Counted from the stretch's first letter, positions 46,558-58,079 are shown. The stretch: 64,000 bases of DNA from Molanna angustata (GCA_963576475.1 OY754979.1:27726034-27790033); one strand, 5' to 3'. The notes: generated from the sequence alone by a model not told the origin. Numbers and translations are program-made.

Positions 46558-46694
46558 TGTATCGTGTGCGTTAAAAAGTTTCTAGAAGTTGACGCTAAAT
46601 ATCTTGAACTTTTAGCCGAGAAGGAGGGCCGTTTGCACGTAAACCAACGAATCAAAAAAGACACAAATTTGCGCTCTGCGCAACCGGATACTCG

Positions 46695-46711
46695 TTCAAG
46701 ATGTTTGGCGA
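46695..46711. repeat. Solitary MITE end (TCGCCAAACATCTTGAA)
   Basis: It reads TTCAAGATGTTTGGCGA on the plus strand, identical to the right end of the element at 18890-19013. No partner end is nearby. Confidence 0.6.
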
Positions 46712-47430
46712 AATTATACGTGATTTAAATGATAAGAAACTTATAATTTTCTTAACTTATAAAATTTAAAAACAAACCTGATTTGAAATGAAAGAGATTT
46801 ATCGGTCATTCACTTGATTCTATTGACTCTTCAAGCACATAAAAGATTTTTCTGTATGACCTATCTAGGTATATCCAACTTGAAAACTTGTAATTATTTC
46901 GTATCAATCATATTTTTTTATTCTACTTTTATACTTGATTGTAATTGAAAAGTAAATAGATATTTACGTAGAATATAAAAGAAAATATATACCACCCACA
47001 AGGTACATAAATTTAACGTGTAGTTAATAATAATATTTCATTCTATAGTAATACACAGAGCACTTAACGAAGATGGTCAAATAAGACGACTTTAGGTGCA
47101 TTTACACCATATAAAGGGCCACAAACGTTGCCCCAGAGACGTTATACGAAAAAGAGACCTTACCTATACAATACATTATTGAATAGAAATGACTATAGAC
47201 TTTTAAACTATCAATTACAGCGGTCGGAAAATTACGACCCGGGGGCCAAATGCGACCCACAAAATTACAACGAATATTACATTAAAAAAAATACGTATTG
47301 TTTTATATATTGTTTAATAATTTATCTGCTTTTTTATTATTATGGTTAATAAATGTAATTATTTTAAATAATTATTTTTTGTAAGTCTACCAGCGAAATG
47401 TGTAAAAATTAATCATTGCTTAATAAATAA
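46712..47430. other. AT-rich gene-less stretch
   Basis: It contains an R3-like block at 46775-46860. No gene was recognised. Confidence 0.4.
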
Positions 47431-47525
47431 TGAAAAGTAGAGGTCGATAAAGGACAGGAAAGTAAAAATAATAGAGGAGCTCTCTCTGCCAGCCCCAAAC
47501 AGGGAAACGACGTGATTGAATAAAT
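47430..47525 (+). pseudogene. LINE 3' end fragment
   Basis: GTAGAGGTCGATAAAGGACA and CTCTCTCTGCCAGCCCCAAA plus GACGTGATTG match the LINE family at 14620 and 20930 with a large internal deletion. Confidence 0.5.
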
Positions 47526-47594
47526 AACATAAAACTCAGATTTTTTGCTTTGTAATTTAGAATTACCAATATAAAGATATTCAAGTTTACTAAC

Positions 47595-47945
47595 TGGCCT
47601 GCCGAAACTAATAATAATAATTTATATAGCGCCGTTTAATGATCCAAGATCATTTCGAGGACGATGACACTTTAGTTATGTGCCGCTCTACGAAACAAAG
47701 CTGTTTTCAGTCATTTAGTGAAAGTGCTCTTGCTTTGAGCACTGCGAACATCTGGAGGCAGTGCATTCCACTTAAATGGACCGCTCACACCAAAATATCG
47801 GTCATAATAAACCGCTTTGTTGACTCTGTCCAACTCCTATAGGGAGTTGTTACTCTGTGATCCAGACGACCCGAATGTGAGATGCCTCCCACAGAGCTCT
47901 ATTCTCTGACACAGCTCTTGAATGTATTGTGGTGCTAGATAAATA
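47595..47945 (-). repeat. Dispersed LINE-related repeat
   Basis: The minus strand has a broken frame (FIMTDILV, HLSGMHCLQMFAVLKARALS, KQLCFVERHITKVSSSSK, then a run of Tyr from TAATAATAATA). It resembles frames often predicted from a common lepidopteran repeat. It has internal stops and no catalytic domain. Confidence 0.45.
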
Positions 47946-48880
47946 TTTTTTCGAATCGGTTAAAAAAAAGTTTGTCGACCCCTAGTTTAATATAAATTAT
48001 AACAAAATCGTTGTCACTCTTCTGCTCATAAAATGAAAACACATAAACGACAAATTTTGTAAATAAACATAAAATATTACATATTCAAGAGTTAACTGAA
48101 ATATTGTACGCTCTATTTTTATTACCAACCAAAGACGGATTTATTACAATAACTTCAAAAGGTCAACGTTTATTTGTTACGGATCTTGGATTAAGCAAGC
48201 AACTTGTTAGGTAAAAAAAAACCATATAATAATCTTTGACGTTGAAAAGTATACCTACTTATGATGATATTTATTGATTAAATGAATTTTCGTTCATACG
48301 ATGTGTTGAAACTAGAAAGAAATGAAAACAATTGTGATTTTGTGATAATTTTATATATCCGCAGGGTTACTCATGAAGTTAATAAGATTAAGATAAGCTT
48401 CAGACTTAAGCAATCCTTGATGTTAAAATTAATTTAATATTAACGTAGATAATTTTATTTGATGCTGTATATCACAAACAATAAAAAAGAACTTCAATCA
48501 TCTGTAGTAGCTGTAAGTTTAAATTTAATTTACAATTTATTAAGTAATTCACGGCATATACGTATGTATATAGTATGTGTAGGTAAAATGTATGCAAAAT
48601 ACTCCTGTCCCAAAGTTTTTTAAACCTTATTGAGACAGTACTTATTTAAGAAATACTGTAATAATTTTGATTTTTATATTATGTATCTATGTTTATATTA
48701 TGTATACCTAATAATAAAAATAAATGTATACAGAAATCAATGACAATTTCATATTAAACTTTGAACTTGTCAAATTTTTGTATGATAAAATTTAGAGTAA
48801 TATTAAGATGAGATTATGATCGAGAACTGATTAATTCATTTTTAAGATCAGGACAAGATAACAACGAGTCATGAGTCATG
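47946..48880. other. AT-rich gene-less stretch
   Basis: No gene or repeat was recognised. Confidence 0.45.
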
Positions 48881-48883
48881 AGT

Positions 48884-49022
48884 AGCCTCCCTGTTCAGAG
48901 CCCAGTGAACATGTCAATTTAGCGAAGCAATGTATGAAGTGACAGTAATTGTCACGTGACAGGCAAGTGTCACTTCCATATATTATCTTTTCCATCGCTA
49001 AATTGACACGTTGACCAGACAT
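48884..49022. mobile_element. Fold-back MITE, variant related to the CAGCCCCCCTAGACA family
   Basis: The arms contain GTCAATTTAGCG and its complement and share GTATGAAGTGACAG-type stem sequence with copies 1 and 4. The apex is GTCACGTGAC. The outer ends are diverged. A half-copy may lie at 50461-50515. Confidence 0.65.
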
Positions 49023-49437
49023 CATGATATGTTACCATTAAGATAGGTTTTTAGCTAATTCAGTTTGTCGATGGAGAATGGTTGATTGGAAGAATTTACA
49101 TAGTGGCAATAAGCCCGCCAGTATACTATGAACAAAAAAATTAATGAACAATTATTAATGGTGAACTTGATGGTGACATATATAAGTATCTATAGAAGAA
49201 ATTCACCATCACCCACCACCAAAGTACATATTGTAACTGTCAATAGATTATAGATTAATCAGTGGAATATTTTTAATTGGTCTAATTTTATCTATCCTTA
49301 TTTTTTGTACTTGTTGTCTATGTAAACTTTTAATAAAGTAAAAAGGAAGGAATAGTGGGGTATAACGACATTGGCGGAAACAAATAAGTTAATGCAAACA
49401 TATTACACAGGTGTATTCATTTATTATTATGCTGTTG

Positions 49438-49675
49438 TGAGACACCGGCTTAGAATAGTGCTTCAACTATTTTCTATTATCGTTTTTGAGTGTCCAGTGA
49501 GAGCCGGGTAATCGAAAATACAAGAGGCAAAATAACATCTATTCTACATAGTTCAGCAATGACGTTCAGCGCCCATTCTGAATGTAGTGCCTTTTTATGT
49601 GAAACGAGAATGAATGGTGTTCAGGGACACATGCACGTGTTCTGCTTTTATAAGGTAATGGACACCTGCCCCCCT
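49438..49675 (+). repeat. Dispersed repeat R1, copy 3
   Basis: It shares CACCGGCTTAGAATAGTGCT, AGGCAAAATAACATCT and TATAAGGTAATGGACACCTG with copies 1 and 2. The C-rich end of a fold-back MITE abuts its right end. Confidence 0.6.
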
Positions 49676-49838
49676 GGAAAATGTGTCATTTAGCTCAAGA
49701 ATAGAAACAAGAAAGGATAACTCAATGTATGGAAATGTCAGTTGCCAGTCACGTTACTGGCAACTGTCACTTCCATACATTAAGTTATCTTGTCTTGTTT
49801 ATTTTTTTGAGCTAAATGACACGTTGTCTAACGGGGCT
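49676..49838. mobile_element. Fold-back MITE, CAGCCCCCCTAGACA family (copy 3)
   Basis: The left end is CTGCCCCCCTGGAAAATGTG and the right end GACACGTTGTCTAACGGGGC. The stem with CTCAATGTATGGAA closely matches copy 1, and the apex reads GTCACGTTAC. Confidence 0.8.
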
Positions 49839-51004
49839 AAACACTTGCCGCTGGTTCCCGTGATGGCAAAAAGAAAGGATGAATTATTATAAAAAATTGA
49901 TAATTGTATTTTCACGTCTATTTATGTTTTTCTTTTATATTTTTAATGATTACAAATTACGACCCTATTAATAAGATAACGTAATATGAAAAAATATTTA
50001 TAAAATTTAGCAAGGTAGATATAAATATAATTAATATTGCAACGAGGCAAGCTGGAATGCCAAGAACGATTTTGCTCATCACAATATGATAAGCTGTAAA
50101 GAGTTACATATGGTTGGCAACAAGAAAACTAAATCTAAATAATGTTTTTGTAAATATTTTAAAATGCAAGTATTATGTATCTCGAGCGTTGGTAACGTGA
50201 AACCATTTCGTGATTATACTAAATGTGTAAGTTAACACCGCCAGATAATATCAAATGTTATAGTATATTTATAATATGGATCATAATCATTTGCAGTTTG
50301 CAGATACAGATAATATCATTTCAACATAACCAAGTACTCGCGTGTCATACTTAATCAAAAATCATGTAACCATTCGGAGCTCTTTCGGAGTTTGAAAGCC
50401 ACCATTGTTTTTGACGAAGTTCGCTGCAGAATCTTCGATTACCGAAGCTCTTCTATCTAGCCAAGTCAACGCGTCAACTTAGCGATGGAAAAGAAAAGAT
50501 AAGTCAATGTACCTAAGGAAGTCTATTTTGTCATACGGCATAGTTGGTTGAGGTGACATGGCAGAGACAAATATTTATGAAATCACAGTGGCTCCAAAAT
50601 GTTTATTAAAAATTATTTTACGTATATATCCCTCTAATCAATCTTTTAAAGAATTTGGAGTGCTGGATATACGACAATTATTAAAATAGTGCATAACGAT
50701 CCATCAAAATACTTATCACAATACACACCGACGTTAAACACAAGAAGCAGAACTTTCCTACATCCAACTACTGTACATAATCATCATTACCACTACAAAT
50801 TTATTGTTTCAAATAACTGACAGGTCACTGTATATTTTTCTTTTCTGTTTAATTATTTCTGTTGATTCTTTTGCATTCAATAACCTTAGACCAAATTGTA
50901 CTGCCTCAGAACAGACTTGCCTACTGAGGCAGTAAATTTCCAAATAGGAACAATTATACATATTATGTTTATTATAAGAAATTTTTTTTATATAAGTAGT
51001 TTTT
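49839..51004. other. AT-rich gene-less stretch
   Basis: A half fold-back sequence (GTCAACTTAGCGATGGAAAA) lies at 50471-50490. No gene was recognised. Confidence 0.4.
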
Positions 51005-51007
51005 TTT

Positions 51008-51245
51008 TTGAGCGGTGATAGCCCAGCGGTAAGGTCGTCGCCTCACATGTGTGAGGTCGACGGTTCGAATCCGGGCGGGGCACGAACCTCTGCATTTTTA
51101 AAACAAATCTATGTGTGGGTTTATATCACTAGCTATGTGTAGCCATGATCCAATTTGTCTGGTTCCCCTTTCTAAGGGTTACGAAGGTCAGATGGCAGTC
51201 GCTTCATTGTAATAACCAGACTCGCCAATTCCAGGATTTTCAAAA
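51008..51245 (+). mobile_element. tRNA-derived SINE, family C
   Basis: A box GATAGCCCAGCGGTAAGG and B box GGTTCGAATCC lie in a tRNA-like head. An unrelated body with CCATGATCCAATTTGTCTGG follows, and the 3' end is ATAACCAGACTCGCCAATTC before an A-rich tail. Only one copy is visible here. Confidence 0.7.
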
Positions 51246-51614
51246 GAAAAAGAAGTTATTTTTTTGCTATTGTAATATGTAAAAATAATGGGAAATAAAT
51301 AATTTCATTGCATTTAAGATTAGAGACATTCCAGAACATCTACATGTAAATCACAATATTGTAATGTATCAACTCGACGAGTTACGAATAAGTGATAGGC
51401 ACGTATCACAACATTAGCATATCAAAGGTATTTATTTTAAGGACGATATGATACATGATAAATTATCTTCAAAGCGAGATACCAACACTATACCAATATT
51501 TATACAAATACATACATATACATAGGTTCACACAGACCCGTTCATTCAAAAACGTCTCACGTGAATTTTTATAAGCTAAAAATAACAAGATGTAGAAAAT
51601 TAATGGATCAAAAT

Positions 51615-52135
51615 GTAAAATTTAAAGAAGAGTTATGGCAGTAAACAGAGTGAATGGAGCACTTAGGTCAATTATGAATGATCGCAGCACACAAAAGGAA
51701 GCCAAAGATGCCAATCGTAGTGTCAACCTTGAAGTATTGAAGTGAATCCTGGACATGGCATAAGAATCACGAGAGCAAAATAAACACAGTTGAAATGAGA
51801 TCGCTAAGAAAAAATTATAATAGAACGTTGTACGACGATAAGAAATAAGGACACTAGGGAAGAATGTAATTAATAGAATGAAAATTAACACATTGAGATG
51901 GTTTGGCCACAATGAAGAACGCTCGACGAAGGAAGTATAATACACTGCTGAGAGGAACGGTACAAGAGGTGGTGGTCGCCCAAGAAAAGGTTAGCACGAC
52001 CATGTGAACGATATTCAGAAAGACGGAAATTTTAAAAATGTGACAACTCGTAATTTATCAGACGAATATTGAGTAATATTCGAATCTATTCGAATATTGA
52101 GTAATATTCGAATCTATTCGAATATTGAGTTTGTT
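51615..52135 (+). pseudogene. LINE ORF2 C-terminal fragment, heavily mutated
   Basis: Broken frames give AHKRKPKMPIVVSTLKY, ESWTWHKNHESKINTVEMRS, LRKNYNRTLYDDKK, LTHxDGLATMK and a GRPRKG-like segment. This is the usual order in the family also found at 10840. A 30-bp repeat (GAGTAATATTCGAATCTATT) follows at 52066-52130. Confidence 0.6.
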
Positions 52136-52297
52136 GTTTTGAATATTGGAATTTAAAAAAAGTCTCTCAAAGGAGAAGTGTAGCAATACATCTCCGCAAG
52201 TAATCTGCAATATTGAAAATACGAAATACCTAATTTATATTTTTGTATCCCTTGTCAAAAATGTACTGTCTAATATTAATTTAACACGAACTCAATA

Positions 52298-52405
52298 ACA
52301 AGTTGCCACATTCTGTGGACTTATTTATTTACATACTTTAAATTCAGCAAGTGCACAATGGCGGGTTTATTACAATAAGGCAATGACTTTCAACAAACTC
52401 ATGAT
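52298..52405 (-). repeat. SINE family B and A tail fragments
   Basis: AACAAGTTGCCACATTCTG resembles the 3' tail of family B. CACAATGGCGGGTTTATTAC resembles the body of family A. Both lack heads. Confidence 0.4.
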
Positions 52406-52816
52406 GTTAAGAGGGCATATAACACTAAATCTATTGATTGAAAGCAAGATATATTAAAACCGCCTAATACATTATGAAGTTAAGTGTTAGTAACGATAAC
52501 TATTGCATGCGTTCAAAATGGTTTATACGTGATTTAAACTATCAGAACACAAAATTTTGTTTTTTTTTTGCATTTTAGGAATATAAATGTATTTCTTTAC
52601 AACATATAGTAATGGAGTAATTTTAAATAAACGTAAATTTATTTTTTACTGTCTATATCTCAATAAAGACGAAGTTGGGATATTATTTATTTATTTTCTT
52701 TGGGAAGCTACAGCTCATTTACAGTTTAATGATACAATATTATGTTTTCAGTGTTAGAGCCAAAAAAAGCATAACATCAATATAATAAAAAATCAAATAA
52801 CAGTTTACAAACCAAA

Positions 52817-52995
52817 GACATTCATACACACCTTCATACACACCCTCACACTCACACAGACATTCATACACACCTTCATACACACCCTCACACTCACACA
52901 CACACTCATACACACCATCATACACACATACACGCACGCACATACATACATACATATATATACATACATACACACATATACACAGTACACACATA
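52817..52995. repeat. CACACA/TCATACAC microsatellite with 42-bp duplication
   Basis: A 42-bp unit starting GACATTCATACACACCTTC occurs at 52817 and 52859 and then degrades into CATACACA and CATACATA runs. Long Cys/Val/Tyr frames on the minus strand are artefacts of it. Confidence 0.85.
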
Positions 52996-53585
52996 TTTAT
53001 TTATTTTATTTACGGCGTTTACCATTTACATGAAGTTTTCACAAAATATAAAAAATATAGTAGGTACATAATGTGTAAATACATATAAAAAAAAACAAAC
53101 ATATCCAATCTATAAAAAAAAGAAATATAAATAAAAACGAGATGTCTAAGCTTATACAAAATAAAAAAATACATATATGAAGGGAACAACTAGGGAAGGG
53201 AAGAGAAAGGAGAGAAGAGAGGCTGACTGAGGGATATTGGATACGCAAGCGCATAAAGTGATCACGTAAACCAGCCGATAACAGATCGTAAGCCCTGTAG
53301 GTGCCTTGAAATCCTGGTTCTTCTATAATATCCCAACTTGGTCTCTATTAAGATATTAAAAGTTTGTCAATAGAAATATCATTTGACTCCCGATAGGGAA
53401 CGTATATGCAATTAAAAAAATGTTCGGTAAATTTAATATTTTTTGTAGGGCAATTTATGCTGAATTTAAAATTATGTGACGAACATACACTAGAGAAATA
53501 TTGTTTATACTTTTTTTTTAAACACACTGTTTAACATATTTGAGAAATTTTATTTCAAATTAGGGTGTTTACGATTCTATGCTCT

Positions 53586-53910
53586 CTTAATCGTCTCACA
53601 GATCCAGACTAATAGCTACGCCCACCTCCACCCCCTCCGCATATGGGGACAGAAAACGTCCCCTTCGCAGAACACTAGTAAGAATGACAAAGAATATATG
53701 GCACGAAAGTAGCTCTAGAAGCTTCTCTAGATTCGTGGTCTCGGCACAATTGTGCAAGAAATAACAATCAACGTCGGTGAAAATAATAATAATTTCCAGA
53801 CTAATAACACAATTAACCACCACCGGGGTTTCCACCGGGGATCTAACCCGGGACCCTTGGTTAAGAATCAGATAGCTAACAAACTCAGCCACCACGAAAG
53901 TCGACAAGGT
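53586..53910 (-). mobile_element. SINE family B (copy 3) split by a younger retroposon
   Basis: On the minus strand the head TCGTGGTGGCTGAGTTTG and a GGGTTAGATCCCCGG B box start near 53905. Position 53603 onwards resumes the same body (AGTCTGGATCTGTGAGACGA on the minus strand). The intervening 53615-53794 segment is an insertion. Confidence 0.65.
53615..53794 (+). mobile_element. 180-bp retroposon nested in a SINE
   Basis: It is flanked by a perfect 12-bp duplication TCCAGACTAATA (53603-53614 and 53795-53806) and ends with an A-rich AAAATAATAATAATT tail. Both are hallmarks of LINE-driven retroposition. The insert is GC-rich at its start and has no head of tRNA type. Confidence 0.7.
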
Positions 53911-54419
53911 TAAATTAAGATTTACGAGGAAACTCGACATATTTTTAAAGAATCTGTATTTTTTTTCAATCACGAGTAGAACCAATCGCTCTTAACGTCC
54001 ATCACAATGGTCGAACGACGGCGGTTAAACTTTTATGCGTTAAAAAATCAGGAAAGTCGTGCATGCGAAGAAGGCGTGGCGAACCACGAAACTCGTTTCG
54101 TCGCGGAAATATGATGAAGAAAAAAAAACTGTATGGACGCTAAAGCGAGATTCGTCCGCGCTCTTAAATGGTTGATGTGCAATATTGGTATATTATACGA
54201 CAACGTCAGGTTTAGTGGCTGCTGTTTGCAGCGAAAGTTGTACAAAAGTAGGTAAGCGACGACGCAAAAAACTGCAACAATCCTCGAAAATGATTCTTGG
54301 CATAAAAAGTGTGGCTTTGAGCAGAATTATTACTCTCTATACTAAAAAGCAGATGAAAACGAACGCAAAAATGCCGTTCGCGAAATCGTTTCAATTAAAT
54401 AAGTACTTATGAACATAAA

Positions 54420-55430
54420 ATACGATTTACATCTTTACTCTCCACACTATGGAATAGTGGAGAGTCATGATTTCACAATTTTTAAGCGTATTTTTTACAT
54501 CAATTTCTCAACGGGTATCATGTAGAGAGTGCACACTGTGAGTTTCGTCGTGATGTATAATTTGTATATATGGCTTACGGCGTACGACGTATGGCGTTTG
54601 ACGTATGGCTTACGGCGTTCGGCGTACGGAATTATCCTTTTTGTGTCCTCTCTACAGCCCAAACTATAAGTCCGATCGACTTCATATTAACATCCGTGGC
54701 CTATTAACATCATATGTGTAAAGTGCATAGACCTACAGCTGATTAGTTTTCCATAGATATCCGTTAATTTCTTCTCTATGATTTCATCCGAACAAATTTT
54801 CAAAATGCTCTCACGGTCTGGAAAATCGAGTTTTTTGTATACTGTTTGTAATTTCGATAATTACAACAAAAATACACTCATTAAAAATGCATTCAAGGAT
54901 TGTCAAAATTTAAAGAAAAAATCTATATCAATGTGAAATAAATTTCATATTTGTATGAAAAATGTATATAACTGAAGTAAAATAGCTTCTGTAAGGGAAA
55001 ATTGAGTGATCAACTTCATATTGATATTGTATGTGTCTCTATAGACAAGTGCATTTTTTACTATCCAATTCTATCTTCCTCAAGGGGTAGGCATTGAGAA
55101 CCGAACACCGCATTCTTCTATCTTAACACATATACATCGCCTAATCAACATTGATACACTGTCTCATACATGCTCATCTTGCTAGTAATGCAATTTTACT
55201 TAAAATTTCTCTTACTTAAAATTTCTCAACAGGTATGATGAAGAAAATACATACTATGAGTTTCGTAACAATGTTTTTGTGTGTATGGTGTACTGTGAAA
55301 ACTTCTGTCCTCTGGGAATCTTATATTTGTTTAAGAATCTAATAGAAATGTACTTCATAAAAATGCATTTAGAGATTGTCTACATTTCAAGAAGAAAAAA
55401 TGAACGCTTACTATGGTGTGGAGAGTTTAG
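54420..55430. repeat. Diverged repeat pair around 54.5 and 55.3 kb
   Basis: TTTCTCAACGGGTATCATG with TGAGTTTCGT at 54503-54550 is echoed at 55214-55270, and CATTCAAGGATTGTC at 54890 is echoed at 55368. The segment between them has a short TATGGCTTACGGCGTACG motif repeated at 54570-54630. It could be part of a larger unclassified element. Confidence 0.4.
55070..55185 (-). pseudogene. LINE 3' end fragment
   Basis: AGGGGTAGGCATTGAGAACC and TACACTGTCTCATACATGCT correspond to the RACMRQ...VLSAYP coding end of the family at 14620, in minus orientation. Confidence 0.5.
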
Positions 55431-55559
55431 TGTTGGCCACAACCCACTCGTTTTTAAAGTAATCCATTCCACCTTGCAAAAAGTAGGTACTTGATGAAAG
55501 TGAAGAGACACACTTGAAAAATAAATATTTATGTGCCTAATCGAAAAGATACGTTAATT

Positions 55560-55860
55560 TCGTTATGGCGCTGCATGGAAAACATAATGAGGTAAATCTA
55601 GAATCGTGGGCTCTTACACTGGTATGTTTGAAATAAATTATTTTAGAATCAACTGAGATAAATAATTGATTGGGGCTCCTGAAATGGAGGACAACGGAAA
55701 TGAATGTTGTAAGGTAAATCACTGGAAAAACTCTCCGAGATTGTGTTCGCAATGTTGGAATAAGAAAAACATGTGGAATAGAGGACATCGTTCGGTGGAG
55801 TAGATCCAGAAGAAGACATTGGAGAGACCACGTAGGCAGAATGGACAGTGATAGACTTTT
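55560..55860 (+). pseudogene. LINE ORF2 C-terminal fragment
   Basis: The plus frame near the end reads LRDCVRNVGIRKTCGIED, then IVRWSRSRRRHWRDHVGRMD. This W-x-x-H-V-x-R-M segment is typical of the end of LINE endonuclease-RT proteins. The upstream part is broken. The piggyBac-like element begins about 75 bp further on. Confidence 0.6.
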
Positions 55861-55932
55861 TTTAATTTTTTTTTTTATTATTTTATATCACTTCTTGGGC
55901 AACTACCAGGTACTACTTACGCCAAATATTAA

Positions 55933-56916
55933 CCCTTTCAGACCCGGCCAATACAATTGTGCGGGTCACAAGGATGATATTTTTTCGTAACCTAAACGTT
56001 GTAAGTGGATGGGCTCAACGTCATATGATTGTGCGTGTTTCAAACTATCCTTTCCAATTGAAATTTTGTATCAATGGCAGCCGGCATTCAGGAACGAACG
56101 TGTCAAATTCAGTGTAAAATTGTGCTCCCAACTTTTACGTAACTAAGTGAAATAATTTTTTTTTTTTCCTCTGATATAATAACAATCGTTTAAAAGGCAC
56201 TATTAATTACTATTTTTCCTATGTGTTAACGCTAATTTAAATTATTTTTACTCATTTATTACAGCGGCATGGCCTAACGAACTTGTATGTCACAATTGTG
56301 AGGGTGTGGGCCCAAACTGTTTTCACTTTTACTTTGATTTTTTGGTTTCATCACAATGAAAATGGGGTTGAATAATGCTGCCATCGAGAAGCTACTTAAT
56401 GGTTCTGGAGACGACAGCAGTGATGTTGAACAAGACCAGTTATTACCGGAAAGCGAAGAAATTTGCACTTTATCATCATCGGAAGCAGGCAGTACAAGTG
56501 ATGACGACGATGCTCCATTGAGTACATTGAGATGGCAAAAAAGGAGATTAAACAGTATGTCAGTTCCAGAAGATACTCCTCGTACGACTGTGCCTGTGAA
56601 AACGCCTGCAGAATATTTTGAACAATTCTCTACAACACAACTTTCAGAACAAGTTAGGGCCCAATTTTATACAATTGTGCGAGTATCACAATTTTGCGGT
56701 TAAATGTTGGGCCAATTAAAACAATTGTGTGTGTCACAATTGTGTGAGTAAGAATAGAGGCCCACTATGACACAATTGTGAGGGACAAAATTTTCCAAGA
56801 TGCAGCCGGAAAATCCAGAAAATGACCTCGGATTCGTCATCTACGACCCAATTTTACTTAAGACAACTCTATATTTTCAAAAAAATCTTTGTAGTTTAAG
56901 TGCGGGTCTGAAAGGG
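55933..56916 (+). mobile_element. Internally deleted piggyBac-like transposon
   Basis: Inverted termini CCCTTTCAGACCCG at both ends enclose 984 bp. TTAA lies at the left border (55929-55932). The right border reads CTAA (56917-56920), one change from the TTAA expected of piggyBac insertion. Six perfect ACAATTGTG palindromes occur (55953, 56292, 56671, 56721, 56736, 56772). A transposase N-terminal stub is encoded, but the catalytic core is missing. Confidence 0.8.
56356..56703 (+). pseudogene. piggyBac-like transposase N-terminal stub
   Basis: The frame is 115 residues. It starts MKMGLNNAAIEKLLNGSGDD, has an acidic Ser/Asp-rich stretch (SDVEQDQLLPESEE), a basic KRR segment, and ends with TPAEYFEQFSTTQLSEQ, which matches the start of the DDE_Tnp_1_7 transposase domain (P-x-E-Y-F-x-x-F-F). 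After residue 105 it runs into subterminal palindromes and a stop. Everything carrying the catalytic Asp residues has been deleted. It may still make a short DNA-binding or null peptide, but no such role is shown. Confidence 0.65.
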
Positions 56917-56924
56917 CTAATTTA

Positions 56925-56970
56925 ACGCGCACCCAATAACAAGTTGCCACATTCTGGAGACTTACGATAT
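56925..56970 (-). repeat. SINE family B tail fragment
   Basis: GCGCACCCAATAACAAGTTG and CCACATTCTGGAGACTTACG match the 3' end of family B in minus orientation. The right end of the piggyBac-like element abuts it. Confidence 0.5.
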
Positions 56971-57039
56971 TAAGAGGCTATAGTAGGCTATATAGTATAT
57001 TTTGAAAATAATTTCCCCAGTAGGTACCCTCAAAAGATA

Positions 57040-57405
57040 TGTCTTTGAAATAAAGAACAGTTTGTATGTACATCTTTATTCTATTGCATGAGTTTTATGA
57101 AATTTGAATTTGATTAATACTTTTCTTGAAAAATTAGTAAAAGTAAAACCCTTTTTTATTTTTTATTGAACGTAACTAAAAAACTACGAGGCCTATGAAG
57201 TAGATTCTTATTTCAATGGAAAGAGAGTATGAAAATCTACCAGCAGTTTTTTTTTATTATAACATTTTTAAACTATTCTAGCAATTTAAAAAAAACTCTA
57301 AATTTTACCTTTTCTTCACGAAAAAATATTGTATATCACAGATTAGGTGATATATTATTAGAAGGTAATTCAGTGTGCATTTTTGTGTACATCCTTATAC
57401 CCAGG
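57040..57405 (+). repeat. Dispersed repeat R2, copy 3
   Basis: It is collinear with 34140-34730, from AATAAAGAACAGTTTGT to CACAGATTAGGTGATAT, but shorter. The downstream TTTGTGTACATCC element matches copy 1 at 32513-32525. Confidence 0.65.
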
Positions 57406-57425
57406 GTATGCAGGGTATCGTCATA

Positions 57426-57535
57426 CATATCCAGACTGAAAACACAATTAAAAACTGTGTCTCCACCGGGAATCGAACCCGGGACCTTTGGGTCAGCAAC
57501 CAGATACCTAACCAACTGAGCCACGAAGGCCTACT
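57426..57535 (-). mobile_element. tRNA-derived SINE, family B (copy 4)
   Basis: On the minus strand the head GGCCTTCGTGGCTCAGTTGG and B box GGGTTCGATTCCC are well conserved. They are followed by CACAGTTTTTAATTGTGTTT and CAGTCTGGA, and the element is truncated there. Confidence 0.8.
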
Positions 57536-58079
57536 TACGTATATAGCAGCAAATGAAATCCCTTCTGGATTAGAAATTAATGTTTGTCGTCGAATTATTT
57601 TCTTGTAAGACAGACAGATATCAAAGCGATGAATTGGTAGACACGTTTCTTAGAACAATGCCTAGTCATTGAAACTGTAAAACGAGATTCAGAAAATAAA
57701 TAATGAGGATTGTATAAAACCCAAAACCAATCATTACGATATCTAAGGTATGGATGAAATGTATATGTAGATATTATGATTGTGGTTGTTTTATTGTCTA
57801 TAATCATAAATAATAACAATGAATGGCAACACTCACAGATTATAGCCAAGTACCTACGTGATGCAATGGAAGTTTTAATCTTTAAATAACTTGTGTTGTA
57901 CTGTACATATAAGTACAAATTACGAAATAATCATGACAGTTTATGTGAGTATATAAAAGGGTATAATGAGGCAACAAAATATGTAAACGCACATTCTTAT
58001 ATCGACACACATTCACTTATTTTTAAAAGAGACAAAAACGCCATTTAAAACTAAGTATATTTATGTTGACATACTAAAA

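Noticed and set aside
51008..51080. A functional tRNA gene with good A and B boxes
   Set aside because: The anticodon stem-loop is wrong (a six-base loop) and the head continues directly into a SINE body with a 3' tail.
52740..52994. A Cys/Val/Tyr-rich protein on the minus strand
   Set aside because: The frame is generated by CACACA/CATACA microsatellite sequence and is open in more than one frame.
54185..54412. A basic 75-residue protein
   Set aside because: No domain or start context; it is next to unclassified repeats and likely a chance frame.
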